A stretch of DNA of 22,888 bases from the NCBI GenBank assembly GCA_003118195.1, contig BEXV01001929.1, positions 18,195-41,082 of the forward strand, in the 5' to 3' direction. Numbering within the stretch: the stretch's first letter is position 1; every line of letters starts with the position of its first letter. Source of the DNA: Hemicentrotus pulcherrimus. Lineage: Eukaryota; Echinodermata; Echinoidea; Camarodonta; Strongylocentrotidae. Positions 11,801-17,498 of this stretch are shown here, in pieces. The notes beneath the pieces were generated by a model. It searched no databases and was not told the DNA's origin. It saw only the letters and a program-made list of their open reading frames with translations. The translations under genes and the position numbers were made by a program.

Positions 11801-14800
11801 TTAAGTGTGAAGAATTGCCACCACAATAGAATAGTTTACTAGATCGATGACGCATAACAAATGCTGAATTATTATTATTACAACCAAATGAAGTATGCCA
11901 AGCTCTTCATTTTGTGTCTGGATGTAAACAATTGGTCCTTTTCAACCCCCTCTTACACTAGACTCTAGTGAAACAGTTCCAGGAGAACAAGCAGTTCCTG
12001 GAAGAGGAGAGGTCAGCCCTGGAGGAGTCTGCAGCAGAGGTGGAGAATGAGCTCCGTATCACCAGCATGGAGCTGTCCAGGAGCAAGGCCTCCCTCTCTG
12101 AGGCAGAGCTTGTCAGGAGACAGCTCCAGGAGTCTATGTCTTCTCTAAGGTAAGGGGGTGATCTGACACCATGCTCAACAATTATTTGGCTTGCGTATTG
12201 CTGCATATTTATGGCAAGCCGTTTTAACATTTATTCCTATTTCTTGATATCAAGAAATGATTTTCTGATGAAAAAGAAAACGAGATAAGACAGTACTTTA
12301 CATGACAAAGATAGAAGAAAACGGTCATAATACAAAGAGTAGACAATTCCAAAAAAGAAGTGAGATATCGGGGGAAGAGAAAATAAAACAAAATGATGAG
12401 CTGCATGTGGGGTTGAGAAGAAGATGAGGAAAGAGAAACGTGCATTGGAAAGGAGATATGCATGAGAGGGCACAATATAATATATCAGATTACATTTTGA
12501 GTCAGGGAGTAGAGATCGATCTTGTATTCATATTGTATTCATATTTAAACTTAAGAAATGTGGCAGACCTGCCAACCAGTACGATTTAGTCGTATTTAGT
12601 ACTATTTTTAGAAGCAAATACGACAGTACGATTTTTCTCAGTAAAATATTTTTTTTTTAATATCTTTTTTTGTTTGTGTGTGTACCATTTTCAATGGCAA
12701 ATGCCCATTCTGTCCTATAAAGTATCCTACAAGCATCTCACATGGGATGTTCATTGGTTCATCGAACACATCAATCGTGATGAATATGCATATTCAACAA
12801 ACGATCCTTTAAAAAAATTCTTCCTGTATGTAGGAACTGTAAGATGCATTGATCCGCGTAACAGTCCGTGTTTATTTTTAAGAATACATCTTTTGTCAGT
12901 AAAATACAACTTTTGGGATTAAAGAATACAGTTTATGAACTCCAGAGGTTGGCAGGTCTGATGTGGGGATAGATTCGAAATTAAAAGAAAAGTCACACAG
13001 CTTGTTTGTGAAGTTAGTTATTCTTGATAAAAGTTCATAGAAAACACTGTATCTCTATCCACGAAATAACCTATGATACATGTGTAACCTTTTTGTTCTC
13101 TATTCCCCAATTTACAGTGAGCAGGTAGAGTCTCTGCAGAGTGAGTTAGACCACACCAAGGCACAGGCTCAATGGATGCTCTTCAATCAAGGATCTGAGA
13201 TCAATGATGCCTCTGCAGCGCTGGCTGAACTCTGTCAAGGCATCTCTTCCGCAGTGGCCAAAATGACAGATCAGGCTGTTGAAAAGGTAAGCATTTCTTG
13301 ATGGAATGAATTACTATTTATTTTACCTGACTTCTACCAAGAAAGCAGGATAGATTCTAGATTAGGAACCAGGGGGATCTACAACTGAAAAATCATGCCT
13401 AAGGAACTCCATAATTGAGATTTAATACCTTCCAAAGGCACACATGCATTTTGTTTCTTCCTTTGCATCATATCAGTTTAATATAACACTTCATAAAAAC
13501 TTTTTTAAAAATATTGATATTGATCACCATAAGGGTCTGGAAAAGGTGAATCTATGATAATGATAATAATGATAATGATATGTCTAGTTCACCCAGGGTA
13601 GCCTCATCAGTATTCATACTGTTCTCACTGAGGGCCCTGCAATGATATCATTACCCCAGCTTTTTTACAGGGTTAAACATCAAATCTTATTTTTCCTTGA
13701 TAATAGGTTGAAGAAGCTTCATCAGGAGGTTTTGTCACAGAACAGCGAGGTCGTGGATCGAACCATCGCTCCAAGCACACCAAGTCTTCTCTAGCCTCCG
13801 CTAAACCAGGATCTCTAGTGGTTTCTGTGCTCAGAGCCGTCGATCACATAGGAACCCCTGGTAAAGAAGCACCTAGCGTTGGTGAGACTGAGACGGTCAC
13901 TCCAGCACAAAAGAATCACCAGGAAGATGGTGATCCAAGGCTGACCACCATCGGTCAGTCTGCCTCAAGTGCCTTCCAAGCGGTCAGACCAAGCACTCAG
14001 GATGACCATCGGGAAGGACAAACCCTGGTTGATGATGCCGATGGAGAGAAGAAGACAGTTGAGCCACTGCCTGATCAGATCTTGAAGTTGAAGACATTGT
14101 TTGCAAAGATGTTCACTGTGTTCTTAGAGAATGAGGAGAAGCTGAGGGAAGAAGTGTCCAGACTTCAACAACAAATGTAAGCATGAGGAAATGTTGTATA
14201 AACATTTCTAGGATTTATCACAGCATCTTTCCAATATAAAAATGGATTTTCAGAGAAGAGACAGAATGATATTGGATTTGCTGCATTGTGCAAAATGTTT
14301 GTTGCTGTTGTTGAAATAATAAATTGGGAATATATTTTTGAAATGCATCCTTATACTGCAATAGTCCATGTTTGGAATATTATAGTGTAAAGAATCCTTG
14401 TGTGAAATCTTGTGTGAAATTGTGATCATGGTGGCTTTTTACATCAAATGATAAAATAATGTGTTTGAAATTCATTATTGAGAAAGAAAGAAAGAAAGAT
14501 TGCTGGAATAATCTACTTTGGTAAGAGCTGACACAATGTGACAAAAATGCTTTGAATGTTCACCAGATGATGTCCATCAGTTCACAATTATTTGATATTT
14601 CTTGTTATCATGACTTCTTGAATTCTCTGTTACAGCCAAGAGAAGGATCAAAGCTCCAAGAAGACCATCCAGCGCTCTGAGAGTCAGGTCCGGCTGCTGA
14701 GAGACCAGCTTGAGGAGTCCCTGTCGCATCGTCACCAGCTCCAGCAGAGCCTAGCCGACGCTCAGAACCAGTCGTGTGAACAGCTCCAGGCTATAGACTA

Positions 14801-16082
14801 CGCACAGCAGAGAATCGAGGGCATGGCCACCAACCTGGCACGCTTCTCAGACCAGAAATCAAAGATAGAGGTAATACCAAGTACTTTTAACACTTTGACT
14901 ATGCCCACTTGACTATACCTGTTTTACTGATCCAAACACTAACATCGTTATTATTGCCCAGGTCACTGGATCAATTGCTGATCTGCACATTAGAAATTCA
15001 TAACTATCTTATTCTTTTATCGGATCTTCCTCAGCTTCTTATTGACTAGTTCCGCTTACTTTCCTGCTTTCCCTAAAACCCTCTTTTTCTTTATCATGAT
15101 GAACTTTTCCTTTAACCATATGAAATGTTGATGTATTTAAACTAAGGCCTATGAAGGCTGGATGGTTGCTGGGAAAAGTCTAGAGGAACAACAAAATAAG
15201 TTAGTTAATGGTTTAAAAGCATGATTAATTAAATCATATAATGACCCGATACAGACAAGAAAAAGTGCACATTTATTCAAAGGAGAGGAATTGAGAGAGA
15301 GGGAGAGAGAGAAAGAGAACTATATGTGAACAACCACAGTAGCTACTTCCTTCTCTTTCAATGACCTTTGTGTTGAGGGTTCCAGTTTGGAGGATGGAGA
15401 GATTGTAAAGGCAATCCAGGATGAAGGTGTTTTCAATAAAATAAAAAAAGAGTGAGGTAGGGGAGTAATGAGAAAGAAGAGAAACAAAGTGTTTGCGTGA
15501 TGGTGATCCTATGGGAAAAGAGAAGTAAAGACAGAAATATGTAAAGAGTTTAACTTAGCGTTTTTCTGTCCTCATCTTCCTCATCCCCCAGGCTCTACAG
15601 GAAGAGGTTGAGCGTCTTACATCCTCTCTGCAGCTGGTTACCAGGGAGAAAGAGATGGTGATGAGTCAGTTTGAAGCCTTAGCCTCTCAGCCTAGACAAG
15701 CTGCTGATGCATCTGCTACTGGGGATGGAGAGAGCATGGGCAAGCTACTGAAAGAAAACCTTCATCTGAAGAAAGAGGTGAGTGCCATCATGTGTAAGAT
15801 GTACAGTATTCTCGTTGGGATGGAGAGAGCATGGGCAAGCTACTGAAAGAAAACCTTCATCTGAAGAAAGAGGTGAGTGCCATCATGTGTAAGATGTACA
15901 GTATTCTCGTTGGGATGGAGTGAGCATGGGCAAGCTACTTAAATAAAAGCTTTCACTTGAACAACAAGTTAGCCAGGTTTTTTCAGTTTCAAGCTAGGCA
16001 TCATTAGCTTTAGATCATTTGGATTGTTGAGCCTTTTGAAATGTGATTAAGTATATGAATTATTGTAATTAGTATCATTCCT

Positions 16083-16113
<31 letters not shown>

Positions 16114-17498
16114 GTCTGCCATATTTTTAGCTGGACAAGGGTCGTATGAAGTTCTTCAAAAGGCAGGAAGATTATGAGCTGTTCCAGAGCAAGGCTGGGA
16201 AACAGGTGAGAATCGCACCTATATAATAATTGTATGTTTGGTATTAACGTAACCATCCTTTTATTTTTAGTTGCTATTTATTACTTACAAAAAAAAATGA
16301 TCACATGTTCCATATATGTGAAGAGTTTCTTGCTGATAGAATTCTAACATCGTTCAATCGGTTTCTAATATCAGTCAATATGTTCTCCTCAATTTTAGAT
16401 ATGTCATATTTCATTGCTTACAATACTGTGTTGATGATACCCCACAAAGATAATTGAACACGGGAGTCATCTCACACAGTCGGGCAAGCAGTCACTAAGG
16501 TGATCAAATTGTTTTTGCAAAAGCAAATTCATTTTTAAATTTCCAAGGGATGGCTGTGAAACTGTAAGCTTCACCATGATCACAATGTGTACATAAAGAC
16601 TTGTTTGACATTCTTTTTTTTTTATGCATCAGAATACTTGCTGTTTTGTATTATTAAATATTGACTTGCTTCTTGTGCCATGGTTTGTGTAACTAGATGA
16701 AAGTTCTAGAGGGCAATTGGAAGAAGGCTGAAGCTGAGATCCACAGACTTGATCAACTCTTTGACCATTGCAGAAAGGTAAGAGACTAAGGTCAAACCTG
16801 CATGGGCCCTGTTTCACAAAGGATGTTATGAATAACAAGCTATGATGATTGTAATAAGCTTACTGAATTCCTTACATTTAATTGGCTGTGAGCAGATTTG
16901 TCATAGTGGCAGTTGTTATTGATAACAAGTTTGATGAAACACTGCCCTGATTGGAACCTCATTCACACACAACACTTTAAACTGCCTAAAACACCCACCA
17001 TGGCAAGCATAGAAAGTATTTGAAATGACCTTGGATAGCAAATGGGGTTTTGAATGAAGTATCACATTCCTAATGATGATCGGAAATCAGCCATTGAAAA
17101 AGTTTAGGATTAAATCTTTGCACTGAGCTTAGAGCTCTTTATTTTCCAAAATCTATTAAAGAATCACTTTAAATATTAAGTTTTAATCGATAATACATGT
17201 ACCTAGCAATATTGTAACATTGTAACACTAAACTCTTCTGAAATGTTCCAATACAAGTATATCTTGGATGTTTTATTGCAATAATTAATTGTTGGGAAAA
17301 CATTCAAAACAATCTTTACTTCCCCAAAGATGTGCCAGATGCAGAAAAAGTATGAGTACATGCACAACAACACTTTCAACTTTGTCTAATTTTGTGTTTG
17401 TCTTTTTCCTTTGCTAGATAATGGATAAGGTTCCAAGTCAAATGTGCCGACAGGATCCTAACCTCAATCTACTCCATGAGATGTTTGGCAGCCAATAA
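1015..17498 (+). CDS. Astrin/SPAG5-like coiled-coil protein, 18 coding exons, about 1,485 aa
   Basis: Joined coding exons: 1015-1182, 1547-3048, 3661-3883, 4347-4436, 5252-5371, 6324-6467, 7287-7376, 7962-8190, 8771-8981, 10156-10351, 11962-12149, 13118-13286, 13707-14176, 14636-14870, 15592-15777, 16131-16205, 16697-16777 and 17418-17498. All junctions are GT-AG and phases match throughout; the sum is 4,458 nt ending in TAA. Residues 38-50 form an amphipathic helix, 309-547 are about twenty 12-residue Ser/Thr-Pro repeats, about 565-1110 and 1225-1459 are rich in Glu, Gln, Lys and Leu and look like coiled coils, with a Ser/Thr-rich linker between. A phosphorylatable disordered N-half followed by long coiled coils is the plan of astrin (SPAG5), which works with kinastrin/SKAP at spindle microtubules and kinetochores. 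That assignment rests on architecture and could be wrong; another centrosomal or spindle coiled-coil protein is possible. The exact start is uncertain because exon 1 begins at a splice acceptor and CCA AAG before the ATG is open in frame. Confidence 0.7.
1183..1546 (+). other. Intron 1
   Basis: AT-rich, GT at 1183 and AG at 1545-1546, with a T-rich tract before the acceptor. No repeat or RNA gene recognised. Confidence 0.7.
1547..3048 (+). CDS. Exon 2: disordered N-terminal region with Ser/Thr-Pro repeats (residues 57-556)
   Basis: This is the largest exon, 1,502 nt, entered in phase 0 after ATACAG and left in phase 2 at CTTAG/GTGGGT. It encodes an acidic, Ser-rich segment, two adjacent 17-residue repeats (1760-1861), and about 20 consecutive 12-residue units of the form [M/V/T]-[T/S]-P-[V/I]-K from 2303 to 3019. 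About 16 Thr-Pro or Ser-Pro dipeptides in this stretch are candidate proline-directed kinase sites. Low aromatic content and the repeats suggest intrinsic disorder. Reading on past the donor meets a stop at about 3085, which supports splicing. Confidence 0.9.
1760..1861 (+). repeat. Tandem 51-bp / 17-aa coding duplication
   Basis: Two adjacent 51-bp copies (1760-1810 and 1811-1861) encode DASQDSLQDCSPSRSFM and DASKESLQDCSSSRSFI. The high DNA identity points to a fairly recent duplication in the Ser-rich N-terminal part of the protein. Confidence 0.9.
2303..3019 (+). repeat. Array of about 20 coding 36-bp / 12-aa Ser/Thr-Pro repeats
   Basis: Translated, the stretch splits into about 20 units, nearly all 12 residues long (a few 10, 11 or 13). 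Examples are VTPVKVANTDTS, MTPVKISDISTE, TSPTKVTDSSTD, MTPIKMQSIAMG and TTPHQYTDNNTA. Position 2 is Thr or Ser and position 3 is Pro in most units; Lys often follows at position 5, giving TP-x-K minimal CDK sites. The DNA copies have diverged, so the array is old and kept at the protein level. Confidence 0.9.
3181..3356. mobile_element. Palindromic MITE-like element in intron 2
   Basis: The left arm (TATACAAATAATACACAGGT, then GTGAGTGCGTTATG) is mirrored by the right arm (CATAACGCACTCACACCTAT, then GTATTATTTATTTGTATA). An inner pair GGGTATTCAC and GTGAATACCC extends the pairing, so the 176 bp nearly form one long hairpin. No coding capacity. The target-site duplication is unclear. Confidence 0.8.
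3661..3883 (+). CDS. Exon 3: start of coiled coil 1 (residues 557-631)
   Basis: Entered after TCTAACTTAG; the AG left from exon 2 plus G completes an Arg codon. The exon is left in phase 0 at GGCAGG/GTAAGT. From about residue 565 the sequence is helical and charged (for example VARRQVQEKEEQVVMNED), marking the start of the first coiled coil. Confidence 0.88.
3884..4346 (+). other. Intron 3 with a (CTAT)n microsatellite
   Basis: About 463 bp, AT-rich. A tetranucleotide run of CTAT occupies roughly 4248-4274. Nothing else recognised. Confidence 0.7.
4347..4436 (+). CDS. Exon 4: coiled coil 1 (residues 632-661)
   Basis: A 90-nt phase-0 exon between TTGCAG and GTAAGA. It encodes a Met- and Gln-rich helical segment (DDLMCQVGEQMMQIGQMEA). 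It is too short to stand alone, but phase and helix pattern continue those of exons 3 and 5. Confidence 0.85.
4463..4650 (-). mobile_element. TTAA-flanked MITE, copy 2 (188 bp)
   Basis: Begins AGCCCCACTGCACTAATTA after TTAA (4459-4462) and ends before TTAA (4651-4654). Its reverse complement aligns along its length with copies 1 and 3. This copy shows the ends and flanking TTAA most clearly. Confidence 0.85.
5018..5173. mobile_element. Short inverted-repeat element in intron 4
   Basis: Left end AGTCAAACCTGCTTTAGCAA then CCACC is mirrored by the right end GGTGGTTTTGATAGACAGG then TTTCACT. About 156 bp, no coding capacity. Intron 4 otherwise holds MITE copy 2 and AT-rich DNA. Confidence 0.65.
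5252..5371 (+). CDS. Exon 5: coiled coil 1 (residues 662-701)
   Basis: A 120-nt phase-0 exon after a CT-rich tract and GTTGTAG, ending at a CAG/GTATGA donor. It encodes a Lys-, Gln- and Asp-rich helix (KKEYKQQIADLQDDL) with heptad-like hydrophobic spacing. Confidence 0.85.
5382..5720 (-). mobile_element. tRNA-derived SINE, family A copy 1
   Basis: Aligns over its length with 9782-10094. Shared motifs include CGGATTCAGGCTTGCCCGCA here and AGATTCAGGCTTACCCGCA there, GGAGAGTGGCAAATGTAGAT and GACATTAGTGCC. On the minus strand the tRNA-like head lies near 5650-5720, and the body ends in an AGCGCTTAGAG-type motif and an ATT-rich tail. Confidence 0.8.
5811..5870 (+). repeat. (CT)n and CCCTTT microsatellite
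   Basis: About 40 bases of CT dinucleotides followed by TTTCCC repeats inside intron 5. Intron 5 otherwise holds SINE A copy 1 and unremarkable AT-rich DNA. Confidence 0.95.
6324..6467 (+). CDS. Exon 6: coiled coil 1 (residues 702-749)
   Basis: A 144-nt phase-0 exon from TCAAACAG to TTCAG/GTTTGT. It encodes ISELEAEYKKEDYERHY and then CELETQLDAFIELQDTV, a clear coiled-coil pattern. The 3' 82 bases of this exon recur in decayed form downstream at 6702-6784. Confidence 0.85.
6510..6697 (+). mobile_element. TTAA-flanked MITE, copy 3 (188 bp)
   Basis: Flanked by TTAA at 6506-6509 and 6698-6701. Contains GTGGTTATCTCATCAAATCA like copy 1. It sits exactly between exon 6's intron start and the decayed exon 6 copy, so it probably inserted at the duplication junction. 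Confidence 0.85.
6702..6820 (+). pseudogene. Decayed tandem copy of the exon 6 3' end and donor
   Basis: From GAAGAGAGTG at 6702 to the CAG/GTTTG at 6784/6785 the sequence matches exon 6 from 6386 to 6467, with many substitutions and one net extra base. Similarity continues into the intron for roughly 35 bases. The 5' part of the exon and an acceptor are missing; the copy abuts a TTAA-flanked MITE (6510-6697). It cannot act as a normal exon. Confidence 0.8.
6821..7286 (+). other. Rest of intron 6
   Basis: AT-rich. The motif GCTAAATATCCA occurs twice near 6880-6905. No gene or clear transposon recognised. Confidence 0.5.
7287..7376 (+). CDS. Exon 7: coiled coil 1 (residues 750-779)
   Basis: A 90-nt phase-0 exon between TTTCAG and CACAG/GTAAGA. 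It encodes a helical segment (NQFEVAQNTFRDVESLFQMT) that ends Gln- and His-rich. Confidence 0.82.
7377..7961 (+). other. Intron 7, possible SINE fragment
   Basis: Around 7425-7475 the minus strand carries GGGTTCAAAACCC preceded by tRNA-like sequence, suggesting a small tRNA-derived SINE remnant; this is weak. The rest is unremarkable. An open frame of 113 codons at 7474-7815 has no coding character. Confidence 0.4.
7962..8190 (+). CDS. Exon 8: highly charged coiled coil (residues 780-855)
   Basis: Begins after CACGTAG and ends GAAGCTG before GTTAGC (a weak donor), leaving phase 1. The peptide is extremely rich in Glu, Lys, Arg and Met (KEEKMEEMKKMKEEAEERR), like a coiled coil or single alpha-helix. 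The purine-rich DNA also opens long reading frames in other frames and on the other strand; these are composition artefacts. Confidence 0.85.
8597..8700 (+). mobile_element. tRNA-like SINE head in intron 8
   Basis: TGGGCTCAGTCGGGAATGC resembles a box A region, and GTGGGTTTGAACCCAACCC, about 45 bases on, resembles a box B / T-arm. Spacing fits a degenerate tRNA head. The downstream body is not matched to other copies here. Intron 8 also has a G10 run at about 8240-8250 and an AG-rich patch at 8461-8487. Confidence 0.5.
8771..8981 (+). CDS. Exon 9: coiled coil 1 (residues 856-925)
   Basis: Begins after TTATTTTAG; the G carried from exon 8 plus AT gives Asp. Ends CAGAG/GTAGGT in phase 2. It encodes KELQKLSSKCTQLDEREVAH and then a Gln-rich heptad region (QVEQQKTIQAELDRTKTNLQ). 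Confidence 0.87.
9054..9596. mobile_element. TA-flanked inverted-repeat transposon carrying a nested MITE
   Basis: Left end TACCGTAAATCTCTGCGTAT with AAGAC following; right end GTCTTATACACAGAGATTT then ACGGTA, a near-perfect inverted repeat of about 25 bp. The outer TA on each side is compatible with a TA target duplication as in Tc1/mariner-type elements. No transposase is encoded, so it is non-autonomous. A second element lies inside at 9392-9547. Confidence 0.82.
9392..9547. mobile_element. MITE nested inside the 9054-9596 element
   Basis: Left end CCTGGGGCCCGTTTCATAAA and right end TTTTATGAAACAGGGCCC then AGG are inverted repeats. The family recurs at 16801-16951. The insertion is younger than its host element. 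Confidence 0.82.
9782..10094 (-). mobile_element. tRNA-derived SINE, family A copy 2
   Basis: On the minus strand, from 10094, a head with TGGACAAGTGGATA (box A-like) and CGGTTCAAGTCCCA (box B-like) is followed by a body and an AAGCGCTATATAAGAACTAG motif with an ATT-rich tail. It matches 5382-5720 throughout. The head resembles a Ser/Leu-type tRNA but is not a functional tRNA gene. Confidence 0.83.
10156..10351 (+). CDS. Exon 10: coiled coil 1 (residues 926-991)
   Basis: Begins after CTCGACAG, completing a Ser codon, and ends CTGAAG/GTATCT in phase 0. It encodes a continuous helix (VEAELQDTKRTSEERRTRI). Its last 42 coding bases and the following intron are repeated in tandem downstream (10481-10852). 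Confidence 0.88.
10481..10852 (+). pseudogene. Tandem copy of the exon 10 3' end and intron start, split by a SINE
   Basis: The sequence from 10481 matches 10310 onward (about 11 mismatches in 79 bases), including the donor AAAG/GTATCTTG. The match resumes at about 10778 and runs to 10852, corresponding to original sequence up to about 10470. A tRNA-headed SINE (about 10557-10777) interrupts the copy. The 14 coding codons remain open with mostly silent or mild changes, but no usable in-phase acceptor precedes them. Confidence 0.82.
10557..10777 (-). mobile_element. tRNA-derived SINE, family B
   Basis: The minus strand from about 10771 reads GGCACGATAGCTCAGTCGG then TAGAGC, a good tRNA 5' half with box A, and CCAGGTTCGAAAC as box B. 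A body and an AAC-rich 3' tail follow. It lies inside the tandem copy of the exon 10 region, so it inserted after that duplication. Part of the body (GCCTTACCAAAGGGCACTAG) resembles family A. Confidence 0.8.
10853..11218 (+). other. Intron 10 between the duplicated segment and the TTAA element
   Basis: AT-rich DNA with no recognised repeat or exon. The stretch 11805-11961 before exon 11 is similarly plain. Confidence 0.5.
11223..11800. mobile_element. TTAA-flanked 578-bp inverted-repeat element in intron 10
   Basis: TTAA at 11219-11222 and 11801-11804 flank ends AGGGAAATCC and GGATTGCCCT, which are inverted. Imperfect pairing continues inward, for example AAGTTATGAATTTTTGAAA opposite TTTCAAAAATTTATAACTT. 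No coding capacity. TTAA flanks are typical of piggyBac or Kolobok superfamilies; which one is not decidable here. Confidence 0.78.
11962..12149 (+). CDS. Exon 11: coiled coil 1 (residues 992-1053)
   Basis: Starts after TTACACTAG (phase 0) and ends TCTAAG/GTAAGG in phase 2. Codons are GC-rich compared with the surrounding intron. It encodes a strong coiled coil (KQFQENKQFLEEERSALEES, then SEAELVRRQLQESM). Confidence 0.9.
12225..12480 (+). other. Purine-rich tract in intron 11
   Basis: The plus strand is strongly A- and G-rich (about 12250-12450), which opens overlapping antisense reading frames without coding character. It starts with an inverted repeat TTCTTGATATCAAGAA. Confidence 0.6.
12564..12960. 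mobile_element. 397-bp inverted-repeat element with 6-bp target duplication
   Basis: Ends CAGACCTGCCAACC and GGTTGGCAGGTCTG are exact 14-bp inverted repeats. ATGTGG lies directly outside both ends (12558-12563 and 12961-12966). The interior has repeated TACGA and GTACGA motifs and no transposase. The ends look hAT-like, but hAT duplications are usually 8 bp, so the superfamily is unsettled. Confidence 0.85.
13118..13286 (+). CDS. Exon 12: end of coiled coil 1 (residues 1054-1110)
   Basis: Starts after CCAATTTACAG, completing a Ser codon, and ends GAAAAG/GTAAGC in phase 0. It encodes EQVESLQSELDHTKAQAQ followed by an Ala-rich helix around a single Cys (ALAELCQGISSAVAKM). Confidence 0.88.
13310..13460 (-). 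mobile_element. Possible degenerate SINE family B copy in intron 12
   Basis: TATTTTACCTGAC near the left and TTTAATACCTTCCAAAGGCA with GCATTTTGTTTC near the right line up in order with the 10557-10777 element, though the middle is poorly matched. Nearby, 13554-13580 is a (GATAAT)n-like run. Weak call. Confidence 0.4.
13707..14176 (+). CDS. Exon 13: linker between the two coiled coils (residues 1111-1266)
   Basis: A 470-nt exon from GATAATAG to CAAAT/GTAAGC, phase 2 out. The first about 115 residues are Ser-, Thr-, Pro- and Gly-rich and basic, with little predicted structure. From about residue 1225 the sequence becomes helical (ILKLKTLFAKMFTVFLENEE), opening the second coiled coil. Confidence 0.88.
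14177..14635 (+). other. Intron 13 with a short (GAAA)n run
   Basis: AT-rich; GAAA repeats at 14481-14499. No transposon or RNA gene recognised. Confidence 0.65.
14636..14870 (+). CDS. Exon 14: coiled coil 2 (residues 1267-1345)
   Basis: Starts after CTCTGTTACAG, completing an Ile codon, and ends ATAGAG/GTAATA in phase 0. Strong heptad pattern, rich in Gln (RLLRDQLEESLSHRHQLQQS). Codon use is GC-rich relative to the introns. Confidence 0.9.
14871..15591 (+). other. Intron 14
   Basis: AT-rich with an AG-rich tract at about 15289-15320 and purine-rich sequence up to about 15550. No exon or transposon recognised. Confidence 0.6.
15592..15777 (+). CDS. Exon 15: coiled coil 2 (residues 1346-1407), 3' end duplicated
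   Basis: Starts after CATCCCCCAG and ends AAAGAG/GTGAGT in phase 0. It encodes LQEEVERLTSSLQLVTREKE, a polar stretch, and then GKLLKENLHLKKE. The last 56 bases and first 39 intron bases form a 95-bp unit repeated immediately downstream, which duplicates the donor. Use of the second donor at 15872/15873 would meet TGA at 15844-15846. Confidence 0.88.
15722..15967 (+). repeat. 95-bp tandem repeat spanning the exon 15 donor, 2.6 copies
   Basis: Copies run 15722-15816 and 15817-15911 and are identical; a partial, diverged third copy runs from 15912 to about 15967. Each full copy holds the exon 15 tail and the GTGAGT donor. The third carries changes such as GAGTGAGCATG and ACTTAAATAAAA. Confidence 0.95.
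16083..16106 (+). repeat. (CT)n microsatellite before exon 16
   Basis: About 24 bases of CT repeats roughly 25-50 bases upstream of the exon 16 acceptor; it probably adds to the pyrimidine tract. Confidence 0.9.
16131..16205 (+). CDS. Exon 16: coiled coil 2 (residues 1408-1432)
   Basis: A 75-nt phase-0 exon after a long CT tract and TTTTTAG, ending AAACAG/GTGAGA. It encodes a basic helix (LDKGRMKFFKRQEDYELFQ). Confidence 0.83.
16206..16696 (+). other. Intron 16
   Basis: AT-rich, with short A and T homopolymers. Nothing else recognised. Confidence 0.6.
16697..16777 (+). CDS. Exon 17: end of coiled coil 2 (residues 1433-1459)
   Basis: An 81-nt phase-0 exon after GTAACTAG, ending AGAAAG/GTAAGA. 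It encodes NWKKAEAEIHRLDQLFDHCR, a helical segment continuing exon 16. Confidence 0.83.
16801..16951. mobile_element. MITE of the GGGCCCTGTTTCA family, second copy
   Basis: Left end GGGCCCTGTTTCACAAAGG and right end TTTGATGAAACACTGCCCT are imperfect inverted repeats. Internal motifs (AATTGGCTGTGAGCAGA, TTGTTATTGATAACAAG) correspond to the copy at 9392-9547. It is the older of the two by divergence. Confidence 0.78.
16952..17417 (+). other. Rest of intron 17
   Basis: AT-rich DNA up to the exon 18 acceptor; no feature recognised. Confidence 0.6.
17418..17498 (+). CDS. Exon 18: C-terminal tail and stop (residues 1460-1485)
   Basis: Starts after TTTGCTAG in phase 0 and encodes a short Pro- and Leu-containing tail ending NLNLLHEMFGSQ, then TAA at 17496-17498. 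The matching phase and the stop followed by AT-rich sequence with AATAAA signals identify it as the terminal exon. Confidence 0.85.
   Translation: MMDKVPSQMCRQDPNLNLLHEMFGSQ

Noticed and set aside
12224..12475. Two overlapping antisense open frames of about 80 codons
   Set aside because: Low-complexity translation of a purine-rich tract (Phe-, Leu- and Ser-rich).
15722..15967. CRISPR-like array or satellite
   Set aside because: The 95-bp units are contiguous without spacers, and only 2.6 copies exist; this is a local tandem duplication in a eukaryotic gene.
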